64,000 bases of DNA from Bacteroidota bacterium (lineage in GTDB: Bacteria; Bacteroidota; Bacteroidia; Chitinophagales; Saprospiraceae): NCBI GenBank assembly GCA_030147525.1, contig JASBVF010000010.1:1-64000 (forward strand), written 5' to 3'. The position numbers and the translations under genes were made by a program. The notes under the pieces are model-generated. The model was not told the origin of the DNA. It saw nothing but the letters and a program-made list of their open reading frames with translations, and did no database searches. This document shows, one piece after another, positions 35,850 through 44,726 of the stretch (the first letter of the stretch is position 1; each line of letters starts with the position of its first letter).

Positions 35850-37640
35850 ATGAAAACCTTATCAGATATCCAGAAGAACCTGAGGGATGTTTTGCCGGAA
35901 GGCATAGACTTGACCATTCAGGGACTTAAGAATTTCCTTTCCGATAAGACAGACAAATACAAAGATTTAATTCTGCTGGAAAGCCGCTACATGGAAGTGA
36001 TGCGGCAGATGCTTCAAAATGTGGTCTCCAACGAGGAGGCACAGATTGAGCTGTCTAAAATCCGTAAGGATTTACTCACATTTATCGACAGCTTGCAGGA
36101 GAGCCAACTAAAAGGAGAGGACGGGGCAGAAAACAGTGACCGCCCGGATATTTACAACGGCGAGGTGATGTATCGCATCCCCAAGAAGATGACGCAGGCC
36201 GAGGAGGTGAAATGCATCGTTCGTCTCGCTTTCGACCGTAAGGTGCTCATGGATGATCTGGAAGAGGAAGAGGGTGATGTGCTCAAAGATCTGAGAATTT
36301 CTGAGGTGATGGGCGTAGAGTTGATCGATGCCGGGGAGGGTGCTTTTAAAATCCGCACGTTGAATGATACCGTGCAGATGGTCGAAAAAGACTTGTACAC
36401 CGAATGGCTGTTTTACGTTACTCCGCAGCTTCCCGGCACGCATCCGCTGGTTTTGAAAATATCCGTAATCGAGATCAAGGATGGCGTGGAGCGCAAGCGA
36501 AATGTAGTTTTGGAAGAAAAAGTTGAGATTCTGACAACGCAGCCTGTTGGCGCTGAAACGACGGAGTTTACCCGTGCAGGATATTCCCTTTCACTTGCTT
36601 CCGGCAATGCAATGGCGCAAATGCCTGGTGGCGTGAAGGGGGTAGAGCCGAGCCCGTCTGCTCCAAAACCTCCCAGCCCTTCAATTCCTGCAAAACCAAG
36701 ATCCGGCAACCTCATGCGGATGGCGTCAGCGTTGGCAGGTGTGGTGGCGCTTTTTGTAGCTACCTGGGCCATCTGGGGCAGCCTGAATACGAATAATGGT
36801 GTAAACACTACTGATCCAGGCGAAAAAACCTTGGCCTGGGAGGATGCTAAAAATATGGATACCCGTGAGGGCTACGAAGAGTTTATCAATGAAAACCCGG
36901 AAAGTCCGCACGTTGCAGCTGCCAGGAATGAATTGGCAGCTATTGAAACAGAAGCCTGGAACCAGGCGCTGGCCATGAAGTCAGCCGATGCTATTCATGC
37001 CTACCTCGATGCCTACCCGGAAGGCCGCTACAAGACGGAAGCAATGGCGATGTTGGAAGAAATGGGGAATCCGATAAAGACGACCCCTGACCCTGTGCCC
37101 GAGGATCCACCTGTTCCTGCCAAACCTGAAACGACGAATAAAAAGAAGCCGACTGATAAAAAACCGGCCGATAAAAAACCTGAGCAAAAGCCAGAAACGC
37201 AAAGCGACCCCAAAATCTCAAAAATCGACCCTGCAGAGCCTACGACCGCTGGTAATGAGTCGAAGCCTAAAGATGAAGACATCCCCGTTGTCAAGGAAAG
37301 TGCCTACCGTTTGCCTGTCCATCAGGGTTGTGAAGACAAGGACAAGCGCAAGGAGGAAAGATGTACGGACGGCAAGATCAGCAAGCACGTCAAGCGTTTT
37401 CTGGACTATCCGGACGAGGCCAGGAAGAAAAGAATAGAGGGGCTCGTAACCGTTGAGTTTATTGTTGAAAGAGATGGAAGTGTCTCAAACGTACGTGCAA
37501 AGAATGATATTGGTGGCGGATGTGCAGATGAGGCTGTCAGAATCATCAAAAAGCTGGTTCGCTTCAAACCCGGTCAAAGCAGGGATGGTCATCCGATCCG
37601 GGTCCTGTATTCCGTGCCGATTCGGTTTGAGTTAAATTAG
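35850..37640 (+). CDS. EAD-like helical domain, unknown middle domain, TM helix and TonB C-terminal domain
   Basis: 596 residues. The first 90 residues form a helical domain (LKNFLSDKTDKYKDLILLES, then SNEEAQIELSKIRKDLLTF) that resembles the effector-associated (EAD) domains found on bacterial TIR, caspase and NTPase conflict proteins. Residues about 105-245 are a beta-rich region (YRIPKKMTQAEEVKCIVRLA ... YTEWLFYVTP) of a type I cannot name. A transmembrane helix lies near 288-310, then DTREGYEEFINENPESP-type repeats, a Pro/Lys linker and a TonB C-terminal domain (VEFIVERDGSVSNV, about 500-596). If it spans the inner membrane, the EAD side would be cytoplasmic and the TonB end periplasmic. 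A terminator follows. Confidence 0.75.
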   Translation: MKTLSDIQKNLRDVLPEGIDLTIQGLKNFLSDKTDKYKDLILLESRYMEVMRQMLQNVVSNEEAQIELSKIRKDLLTFIDSLQESQLKGEDGAENSDRPDIYNGEVMYRIPKKMTQAEEVKCIVRLAFDRKVLMDDLEEEEGDVLKDLRISEVMGVELIDAGEGAFKIRTLNDTVQMVEKDLYTEWLFYVTPQLPGTHPLVLKISVIEIKDGVERKRNVVLEEKVEILTTQPVGAETTEFTRAGYSLSLASGNAMAQMPGGVKGVEPSPSAPKPPSPSIPAKPRSGNLMRMASALAGVVALFVATWAIWGSLNTNNGVNTTDPGEKTLAWEDAKNMDTREGYEEFINENPESPHVAAARNELAAIETEAWNQALAMKSADAIHAYLDAYPEGRYKTEAMAMLEEMGNPIKTTPDPVPEDPPVPAKPETTNKKKPTDKKPADKKPEQKPETQSDPKISKIDPAEPTTAGNESKPKDEDIPVVKESAYRLPVHQGCEDKDKRKEERCTDGKISKHVKRFLDYPDEARKKRIEGLVTVEFIVERDGSVSNVRAKNDIGGGCADEAVRIIKKLVRFKPGQSRDGHPIRVLYSVPIRFELN

Positions 37641-37657
37641 TGAAATCATTTTGGTGG

Positions 37658-37699
37658 AAATTTGCCATTGGGTTAGCAGGCATCAATGGCAAATTTTTT
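37658..37699 (+). terminator. Intrinsic terminator after the TonB-domain gene
   Basis: AAATTTGCCATTG (37658-37670) pairs perfectly with CAATGGCAAATTT (37684-37696), followed by TTT. It separates this gene from the dynamin-like gene. Confidence 0.88.
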
Positions 37700-37830
37700 C
37701 ATAACCTACGGAAACAGGCAGCAGCAGGTCAACTTTTCTATCCATAAACTTTTCAGCAGTGCTCCTTACTTGTGACCAAATTCTGTTTCTTTGTCCAAAT
37801 TGACAATAGCAAACATCGCAAATCTCAAGT

Positions 37831-39552
37831 ATGTCAGACATCCTCAACAACAAACTACTGACCTTCCGCTCCCAAATCGACGAGATCGTCAAAGACCTCC
37901 ATGACTTGACCGTTGAAATACGCCACGACGAACTCCGCCAAATTGTTTCTGACCTGCGCAACCGTATCAACGAACCGTTCATGTTCGTCATCGTCGGCGA
38001 GGTGAAGGCAGGAAAAAGCAGTTTCATAAATGCTTTACTTTCAACAGGTAAGGAGATTTGCAGGGTTGCTCCGCAACCCATGACGGATACTATTCAGCAG
38101 GTTATTTGGGGTGAAAAAGAGGAGACCATCACCATCAACCCTTACCTGAAAAAGATCACCCACCCGGTTGAGATTTTAAAAGAAATCGCCATCGTGGACA
38201 CGCCCGGCACGAACACCATCGTCGAGCATCACCAGGAAATTACCGAGCGGTTCATCCCGGCCAGCGACCTGATTGTGTTTGTTTTTGAAGCTAAAAACCC
38301 CTACCGGCAGTCGGCGTGGGACTTTTTTGATTTCATCCATGCAGAGTGGCGGCGCAAGGTGATCTTCGTTTTACAACAAAAAGATTTGATGAACGAGGCC
38401 GATCTGGCAGTCAACGAAAAAGGCGTGTACGATCATGCGGTGAAAAAGGGAATTCCAGAGCCAAAAGTTTTCGCCGTTTCCGCCAAACTAGAGCAGGAGG
38501 GTAGGGAAGAGGGGAGCGGTTTCCTGCCATTACGTAATTTCATCAAAGAAAACATCACGGGCGGGAAGGCGCCGTTGTTGAAATTGCAAAACAATATCGC
38601 CACCTCCCGCAACCTCAACGAGCGCATCGCCAAAGGCGTCGCCGATCGCCGCAGGCAGTGGGAACTGGACGTGGCTTTCCGGAAAGATATTTCGCAAGGC
38701 CTTGAAAAACAGGAAGGTAAATCTTTGCGCCAAGTGGACATGCTGGTCGAAAATCTCATTGCCGGCTACGATCGCATCACCCTCGCCAAGGACGAGGAAC
38801 TGAACGAGGGACTTTCTTTTTTCAGCCTGCTGCGCCGGAGCATCGCCGGTATTTTCACCAAAAAAGCCAACGCCCAGCAATGGCTCGAAGGCCTCGCCAA
38901 AGACCTCGACCAGGAACTCCACCTCGAACTTCAGAACAAACTCAACGACAACGTGGCCGACCTCGCCGACAGCATCCAGCAGATGGCGAAAATGATCGAC
39001 CTGAAAATCCACGCCAGCGAGACGGTTTTGAAAAATAACCACGAGATCTTCAGCGACATCGCCGAGCGCCGGGCCAACGTCTTGCAGGAATTGCAGGACA
39101 CTTTCCACCGTTTCCTCAACCGCCCGGAGAATTTCACCGCCGACCACCTTTTTCCCGACAAACAACCGGGCACGACCTCTATCGCTACGGGCAGTGGCAT
39201 CGCTATCGTAGGGGTCATCCTCGCTGCCGTCACGAAGCTTTCCGTTTTCGACATCACCGGTGGCGTACTGACGACGATCGGGGTGCTGTTCGCCGGGTTC
39301 ACCTCCGCCGCCAAGCGCAAAAAAATCGTGGATGGCTACCGCCGTGAAATCGCCAAAGGCCGGGAGGCACTGGAAACGGAGCTTTCGCAAAAACTGCGGG
39401 CTTACGTGACGGATATCAAGGTGAAAATTGACAAGAATTTCGAGGGTTTTGATGAAATGCTGCAAGCTGAGGAAGCGCAGATCGGTAAGCTGGAAGAGAA
39501 GCAGCGGGGTATTGTGGAGCGGCTGGATGGGGTGGAAAAGGAGTTGGCGTGA
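37831..39552 (+). CDS. Dynamin-like GTPase
   Basis: 573 residues. The GTPase domain shows G1 VGEVKAGKSSFINAL (near residue 56), a G2 Thr in PMTDTIQQV, G3 VDTPGTNT and a modified G4 LQQKDL. Long helical stretches follow, with a hydrophobic hairpin at about 450-490 (IATGSGIAIVGVILAAVTKL and a second segment) that could insert into membrane as in bacterial dynamin-like proteins. Family members remodel or fuse membranes and protect against membrane damage and some phages. The ceramidase-like gene follows after 34 bp, so they are probably co-transcribed. Confidence 0.92.
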   Translation: MSDILNNKLLTFRSQIDEIVKDLHDLTVEIRHDELRQIVSDLRNRINEPFMFVIVGEVKAGKSSFINALLSTGKEICRVAPQPMTDTIQQVIWGEKEETITINPYLKKITHPVEILKEIAIVDTPGTNTIVEHHQEITERFIPASDLIVFVFEAKNPYRQSAWDFFDFIHAEWRRKVIFVLQQKDLMNEADLAVNEKGVYDHAVKKGIPEPKVFAVSAKLEQEGREEGSGFLPLRNFIKENITGGKAPLLKLQNNIATSRNLNERIAKGVADRRRQWELDVAFRKDISQGLEKQEGKSLRQVDMLVENLIAGYDRITLAKDEELNEGLSFFSLLRRSIAGIFTKKANAQQWLEGLAKDLDQELHLELQNKLNDNVADLADSIQQMAKMIDLKIHASETVLKNNHEIFSDIAERRANVLQELQDTFHRFLNRPENFTADHLFPDKQPGTTSIATGSGIAIVGVILAAVTKLSVFDITGGVLTTIGVLFAGFTSAAKRKKIVDGYRREIAKGREALETELSQKLRAYVTDIKVKIDKNFEGFDEMLQAEEAQIGKLEEKQRGIVERLDGVEKELA

Positions 39553-39586
39553 TCATTTCTAAAATGTAAGAATAAATTGAAAACCA

Positions 39587-41146
39587 ATGAAAAAATGGTT
39601 GCTCCGTATCGCCCTTGCCCTCATCCTGCTCGCACTCGGCGCCGGTGTTTTTCTCTACACCCGTTTCCAGGATCGCTTTCCCGGTTACAAGGTTGACCTT
39701 CACATCGAAAACTCCACACCCGGCTCGCTGTCGGCCGGTTTTGCTGCATTAAAAATCACCCCTCAGGTGCCTGATACCTGGACCGACGCCAACGGCGATG
39801 CCCGTTTCGTCGAGGAAGACGGCGATACCTGGCAGGACGGCAATGGCAACGGGAAATTCGACCCCGTCTGGATCGCCGGTTTCCACAATCGCCGGGCCGC
39901 CAACGGCATTAACGACGACCTTTGGGCACGGGCTATGGTCATCGACGACGGCACGACCCGGCTGGCTATCGTCGCCCTCGACGCTATCGGCTTTGGCAAC
40001 GATGACGTCATCCGGGTGCGGCAGTTGATCCCGAAAAGCGCACAGGTGGACTACGCCATCATTTGCAGTACGCACACCCACGAGGCGCCGGATTTGCTTG
40101 GCCTCTGGGGTGAAAGTGAATTCAAATCCGGCATCGATCCCCGCTACATGCGCTATGTGCAAATCCAGGCTGCGAGGGCTGTGGAAGAGGCCGTGAAAAA
40201 CCTGCGCCGTGCCGAACTCCGCTTCGCCCAGGACCTGACGGGAGCCAAAGACATCGTTATGGACACCCGAAAACCGGACGTCCTCGACGAAGGCCTGCGC
40301 CTCATGCAAGCCGTCGATCTTGAAACCGGCCAAACGCTCGGCACCCTCGTCCAGTGGGCCAACCACCCGGAAACGACCTGGGATAAAAACCTGCTCATCA
40401 GCTCCGATTTTCCCCATTATGTAAGGGAGGGAATTGAAAAAGGCATTTCAAACGGCGACTCACTGGCGATGCCGGGGCTGGGCGGCATTTGCATTTACCT
40501 CAATGGCGCCATTGGCGGCCTTATGTCCACCGTGCCGGATTTCGGGGTGAAAGACCCGTTTCTCGACACTGTTTTCATCGAACCCTCTTTTGAAAAAGCC
40601 CGTGCGCAGGGGCAGCGACTGGCCATGCTGGCGCTCCGGCAATTGCGCAGCGACAGCCTCGTATATCCCGTGGATGCAAGTCAGATCAGGCTGAGGGCAA
40701 AGTCCTTCGAACTGCCGCTGGATAACAAACTTTACCGCCTTGCCGCCGCCCTCGGAGTGCTCGACCGGGGAATGCCGGGGTGGTTCAAACTGCGAACGGA
40801 AGTGGCGGTTTGGCGTCTCGGCCCTGCGACCTTCCTGCACCAGCCGGGTGAAATTTATCCCGAGATCATCAACGGCGGCGTCGAAAAACCGGAAGGTCAG
40901 GACTTTGCCGTCGATCCGCAGGAAATCCCGCCGGTGCGGGACATGATGCCGGGCACCTTCAAATTCACCGTCGGCCTGTCGAATGACGAGATTGGGTACA
41001 TCATCCCCCGCAGCCAGTGGGATGCCGAACCGCCTTTTACATATGGATTGCACGAGGCGCCGTATGGGGAGATTAATTCGGTGGGGCCGGAGACGGGGCC
41101 GATTGTTTATAAGATGATGAAGGAGGTGCTGGAGGATTTGAAGTGA
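39587..41146 (+). CDS. Neutral/alkaline ceramidase-like protein
   Basis: 519 residues with an N-terminal membrane anchor or signal (LLRIALALILLALGAGVFLY). The neutral/alkaline non-lysosomal ceramidase N-terminal domain is visible in SAGFAALKITP, AIVALDAIGFGNDDV and CSTHTHEAPDLLGLWG, which supplies zinc-ligand histidines, and again in QWANHPETTWDKN. Many family members lack proof of ceramidase activity, so sphingolipid amide hydrolysis is likely but not certain. Bacteroidota commonly make sphingolipids, which fits. The predicted location is periplasmic or surface. Confidence 0.85.
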   Translation: MKKWLLRIALALILLALGAGVFLYTRFQDRFPGYKVDLHIENSTPGSLSAGFAALKITPQVPDTWTDANGDARFVEEDGDTWQDGNGNGKFDPVWIAGFHNRRAANGINDDLWARAMVIDDGTTRLAIVALDAIGFGNDDVIRVRQLIPKSAQVDYAIICSTHTHEAPDLLGLWGESEFKSGIDPRYMRYVQIQAARAVEEAVKNLRRAELRFAQDLTGAKDIVMDTRKPDVLDEGLRLMQAVDLETGQTLGTLVQWANHPETTWDKNLLISSDFPHYVREGIEKGISNGDSLAMPGLGGICIYLNGAIGGLMSTVPDFGVKDPFLDTVFIEPSFEKARAQGQRLAMLALRQLRSDSLVYPVDASQIRLRAKSFELPLDNKLYRLAAALGVLDRGMPGWFKLRTEVAVWRLGPATFLHQPGEIYPEIINGGVEKPEGQDFAVDPQEIPPVRDMMPGTFKFTVGLSNDEIGYIIPRSQWDAEPPFTYGLHEAPYGEINSVGPETGPIVYKMMKEVLEDLK

Positions 41147-42199
41147 TCATTTCCACCAATCCATGATGATTTTCCCGATCCGCTCTGTTTCAATCAAAAA
41201 CCCATCGTGCCCAAAATCAGAAGGCAACTGAATGTGCTTAGAATTCGGCAAATGCTCCGCCAGGAAAAACTGCTCCACCGGCGGTATCAAAATATCCGTA
41301 TCGATGGACAGCACCAGCGCAGGCATTTTCAAATTTCCCAAAGCTGCTTCAGCCCCGCCCCGCCCACGGCCGATATGGTGCGTATCGAGGGCTTTTGTCA
41401 AATACCAGTAGCATTGGGCATAAAACCGGCGCTCCAGTTTCAACCCCTGGTAACGGATGTAACTCGCCGCCCGGAAATCGTCGATTTTTTCGTCAATGTC
41501 AATCTGCCCGGATTTGTAGGCATCGAATGTGCGGTAGCTCACCAATCCCATCCCCCGGGCCGCCATCAGTCCCGCCACGCCGCCTTTGTCGTCGTCGTCT
41601 TTCCAGGTCGGGTCGGCCTGAATGGCCATGCGTTGCGCTTCGTGAATGGCGATAGCCCAGGGCGTTTCCCGTGCACTGGTCACCAGCAGGGCGATGTTTT
41701 TGATGCGTTCCGGCAGCAGGTACGCAAACTCCAGCACCTGATGCCCGCCGCAGGAACCGCCGATGCAAAGCTGAATTTCTTCGATGCTCAGATGCCGCCG
41801 CAACAACTCATGCGCCTGCACGATGTCCCGGATTGTAAATACCGGGAAATCAACGCCGAACGCCTTTCCCGTCGCCGGATTGATGCTGCGGGGGCAGGTT
41901 GAACCGTAGCAGGAACCGAGGATGTTGGCACAAATGATGAAATATTTTTCGGGATCGTACACCTTGCCGGGACCGGACAGCCCGCTCCACCAATCGGACA
42001 CGTCCGAGTTAGCCGTCAGCGCATGGCAGACCCAGATGACGTTCGTTTTTTCAGCATTCAGCTTGCCGAAGGTGTGATAAGCCACAGTGAGTTCGGGTAA
42101 AACGGCGCCCGATTCCAACGGGAACGGCTGTTGGTGGTGGTAAAATTGAAGGTTGGGGATTTCGACAGGGATGCGGTAGTTTTCTCCGGTGTTGTTCAC
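41147..42199 (-). CDS. metX: Homoserine O-acetyltransferase
   Basis: 350 residues, alpha/beta-hydrolase fold. MetX activates homoserine with acetyl-CoA (or succinyl-CoA in some members) for methionine synthesis. Visible features: VIWVCHALTANSDVSDWW, the PRSINPATGKAFGVDFP segment, the nucleophile Ser in IGGSCGGHQ, and the late Asp in LSIDTDILIPP and His in DFGHDGFL. Its partner sulfhydrylase gene lies 0.8 kb upstream on the same strand, with a Uma2 gene between. The stop abuts the end of the ceramidase-like gene (convergent, no gap). Confidence 0.92.
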   Translation of the reverse strand: MNNTGENYRIPVEIPNLQFYHHQQPFPLESGAVLPELTVAYHTFGKLNAEKTNVIWVCHALTANSDVSDWWSGLSGPGKVYDPEKYFIICANILGSCYGSTCPRSINPATGKAFGVDFPVFTIRDIVQAHELLRRHLSIEEIQLCIGGSCGGHQVLEFAYLLPERIKNIALLVTSARETPWAIAIHEAQRMAIQADPTWKDDDDKGGVAGLMAARGMGLVSYRTFDAYKSGQIDIDEKIDDFRAASYIRYQGLKLERRFYAQCYWYLTKALDTHHIGRGRGGAEAALGNLKMPALVLSIDTDILIPPVEQFFLAEHLPNSKHIQLPSDFGHDGFLIETERIGKIIMDWWK

Positions 42200-42254
42200 G
42201 TTTTTTAAAATTGGCGGCTTTAAATGGGCAGGGCAGGGCTGTTTTATTCAATTG

Positions 42255-42923
42255 TTATTTCTTCTTCCCATTGCGTTTCGTTTTATACTCAACCTTCGGG
42301 AAAACTACTTTTTTATAAATATCCTTCAGGTAAACCGGCTGTCCAGCCACGGGAAAATGATCTTCTAGGCGATCGTAATCAATGGTTTCCCAAACCACTG
42401 AACTGCCAACCCGGTTGTAAACCGTTACCAACGGGCGGTCCTGATGGATGTAAATGATGTGGAGCAGGGAAGGGATTTTTTTATAGGCAGGCAACTTTTC
42501 CTTGATGTCCCGGACAAAAGTACTGGGCGAAAGCACCTCCACCACGAGCCACGGATTGGTATTGGCTGACAATCCTTTGCGCAGCTGGTGGATAGCCGGT
42601 TCGCCTTTAATAACATGAGCGTCAGGCGCATAATCTTTTTGAAACTCGGGAATGAAAACATGGCGGTTGCTGCCTCGAACGGCCATGTCAGGTTCATTGT
42701 CAATAGCCAGGTTGAGGTAAGTGCCAATGTTCATAACAATCACCTCGTGGGGGTCAGAAGCAATACTCATAAGTATGATTTGTTGGTCGTCGTATTCGAT
42801 TTGAAATTCGCACTCATCGAGCAGATCGAGGTATTCCTCCCAGGTGGCCGGGATTCGAATAAGCTCCGGGCCTAATTCGATTCGCTCAGCGATGGTGATT
42901 GGCAATTTTACATCAGCAGTCAT
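42255..42923 (-). CDS. Uma2-family putative endonuclease (PD-(D/E)XK)
   Basis: 222 residues of the Uma2/DUF820 family. The nuclease-like core shows YAPDAHVIKG (acidic residue), WLVVEVLSPST (ExL in the E-x-K position) and a downstream Lys, then a basic tail KRNGKKK. The family is expanded in cyanobacteria and in some Bacteroidota, often as scattered singletons, and its biological role is unknown. Lying between two methionine genes, it looks like an inserted accessory gene rather than part of the pathway. Confidence 0.88.
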   Translation of the reverse strand: MTADVKLPITIAERIELGPELIRIPATWEEYLDLLDECEFQIEYDDQQIILMSIASDPHEVIVMNIGTYLNLAIDNEPDMAVRGSNRHVFIPEFQKDYAPDAHVIKGEPAIHQLRKGLSANTNPWLVVEVLSPSTFVRDIKEKLPAYKKIPSLLHIIYIHQDRPLVTVYNRVGSSVVWETIDYDRLEDHFPVAGQPVYLKDIYKKVVFPKVEYKTKRNGKKK

Positions 42924-42982
42924 GCTTCGTGATTTTTTACAAAAATAACTTTTTTCAAAACAAAATCCCTGAACACTTCAGC

Positions 42983-44149
42983 CTACCCGGCACTCCTCTT
43001 CAACGCCTTCTCCACGTCCGCAACAATGTCGCCGATGTGCTCCAAACCCACCGAAATCCGGATCAGCCCGTTCGTAATGCCGACTTCCTGCCGTGCCTCC
43101 TCCGTCAATTTCGCATGCGTGGTCGAGGCAGGGTGGGTGGCAATTGTGCGGGTATCGCCGAGGTTGGCGCTGAGCGACAGCATTTCAATCGAATTCAAAA
43201 ACCGGCGGCCTTGCTCCAGTCCGCCTTTTACTTCGAAAGTCACCAGTCCGCCGCCCATTTTCATCTGTCGCTTCGCAATGTCGCAGGCAGGGTGGGTGTC
43301 GAGGAACGGGTAAGTCACCTTCCCCACGTGTTCGTTTTTTTGTAAAAAATGCGCCAGTGCCAGTGCGTTTTCGCAGTGCCGGTCGAGGCGGACGGCCAGT
43401 GTTTCCAGGCTTTTCGACAGCACCCAGGCATTGAACGGCGATAGCGACGGCCCGCTGCTCCGGCAAAACTTCCGCACCTCGGCGATCATCTCGCTGCTGC
43501 CCGCCACTACGCCGCCAAGTACCCGCCCCTGCCCGTCGATGAACTTCGTAGCGGAATGCGTGATCAGGTGGGCGCCGAACTTCGCCGGATTTTGCAGATA
43601 CGGCGTTGCGAAGCAGTTATCCACATTGAGAATCAGGTTGTTTGCTTTCGCAAACTCCCCGGCAAACGCCAGGTCGATCACGTCCAGTCCCGGATTCGAA
43701 GGTGTTTCAAGGAACAACATTTTGGTGTTCGGGCGCACGGCCTCCTGCCATTTTTCATAGTCAGCCGGCAGCCAGTCGAAAGTGATGCCCCATCTTGGAA
43801 GGTACTGCATCAGAATCGTGTAACTCGACCCGAAAATGGCTCGTGAAGCCAGCAGATGGTCGCCAGATTTCAGGTGCGCCATGAACGAAGCGAACACGGC
43901 CGCCATGCCTGTCGCCGTGGCAAATGCGTCTTCCACGCCTTCCAGCGCTGCCATTTTTTCTTCAAATTCCCGCACACTGGGGTTGGTGAAACGGCTGTAA
44001 ATATTGCCCTCCACCTCGTCGGCGAACATGGCCCGCATCTGCTCGGCGTCGTTGAACACGAAGCTGGAAGTGGGGAAAATCGGAGTGCTATGCTCCCGGT
44101 GCTGGCTGCGGTCGGTTTGGGTACGGATGGCGATGGTTTCGAAATGCAT
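42983..44149 (-). CDS. metZ: O-acyl-homoserine sulfhydrylase, PLP enzyme
   Basis: 388 residues of the Cys/Met-metabolism PLP family. It makes homocysteine from activated homoserine and sulfide. Motifs: YSRFTNPSVREFEEKMAALE at the start, ATATGMAAVFA, the PLP-binding Lys in HSATKFIDGQGR and the phosphate-binding region LILNVDNCFATPYLQNP. The sequence is nearer to O-succinylhomoserine sulfhydrylases than to cystathionine gamma-synthases, but MetX suggests an acetyl substrate. The next element to its right is the GxxExxY mobile-element candidate. Confidence 0.9.
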   Translation of the reverse strand: MHFETIAIRTQTDRSQHREHSTPIFPTSSFVFNDAEQMRAMFADEVEGNIYSRFTNPSVREFEEKMAALEGVEDAFATATGMAAVFASFMAHLKSGDHLLASRAIFGSSYTILMQYLPRWGITFDWLPADYEKWQEAVRPNTKMLFLETPSNPGLDVIDLAFAGEFAKANNLILNVDNCFATPYLQNPAKFGAHLITHSATKFIDGQGRVLGGVVAGSSEMIAEVRKFCRSSGPSLSPFNAWVLSKSLETLAVRLDRHCENALALAHFLQKNEHVGKVTYPFLDTHPACDIAKRQMKMGGGLVTFEVKGGLEQGRRFLNSIEMLSLSANLGDTRTIATHPASTTHAKLTEEARQEVGITNGLIRISVGLEHIGDIVADVEKALKRSAG

Positions 44150-44185
44150 GGTTGAGTTTTTTGATTTTGAAACTTCTCTTTTGAC

Positions 44186-44713
44186 AGGATTGGATCACGG
44201 ATTAGACGGATTGGGCGGATTTTGACGGATTTTTCCTCTCAGTTTCTTCTTGTCGTTAGTGAAAATTTTTCGTGAAATTTCCGGTTCTTTTCCAAAGTTC
44301 AGGATAAAACCAACTTCTATCGTGCTGGCTTTCAGGTAGTTTTGCAATTGGAGTTCGTGTTCATCCAGAATCGTTTCGCAGGCTTTCAGCTCAAGAATTA
44401 TCAAGTCATTGACGATCAAATCGGTGAAATATTCGCCCACAACTCTTCCTTTGAAATAAACATTACATCGATTCTGTGCAACTACGTTAAATCCTCTTTC
44501 CTGTAATTCGATGAAAAGCGAATTTTGATAAACCCTCTCCAAAAAACCATACCCCAGCTCATTGTAAACTTCATAAAAGGCGGCTAAAATTTGATCGGTA
44601 AGTTCTCTGTGCAGTAACATAGTATATTGATTTTGAAGTGAAAAAATCGTCCACAATCACGGAAAAAAATCCGTAAAAATCCGCCCAATCCGTCTAATCC
44701 GTGATCCAATCCT
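44186..44713. mobile_element. Inverted-repeat element carrying a GxxExxY gene
   Basis: The left repeat 44186-44236 and right repeat 44661-44713 are reverse complements over 51-53 nt with only two to three differences. Each starts AGGATTGGATCACGG and consists of CGGAT units every 9-10 nt. They enclose one gene (44195-44620), whose stop codon lies inside the left repeat. A few further bases outside (CTTTT/AAAAG) extend the symmetry. I saw no clear target duplication. A gene-less element of the same family lies at 48348-48465. Confidence 0.65.
44195..44620 (-). CDS. GxxExxY-family protein (PD-(D/E)XK nuclease-like)
   Basis: 141 residues from the ATG at 44620 (an in-frame upstream start adds 12 residues). 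It shows AFYEVYNELGYGFLERVYQN with the family's G-x-x-E-x-x-Y, then YFKGRVVGEYFTDLIVNDLI and ILELKACETI, which supply the D and E-x-K expected of a PD-(D/E)XK-type nuclease core. Function is unproven in the family. The last residues (KIRQNPPNPSNP) are encoded by the flanking repeat, so gene and repeat are physically merged. This is the only gene inside the inverted-repeat element. Confidence 0.88.
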   Translation of the reverse strand: MLLHRELTDQILAAFYEVYNELGYGFLERVYQNSLFIELQERGFNVVAQNRCNVYFKGRVVGEYFTDLIVNDLIILELKACETILDEHELQLQNYLKASTIEVGFILNFGKEPEISRKIFTNDKKKLRGKIRQNPPNPSNP

Positions 44714-44726
44714 CCTAAAAGTGAAG

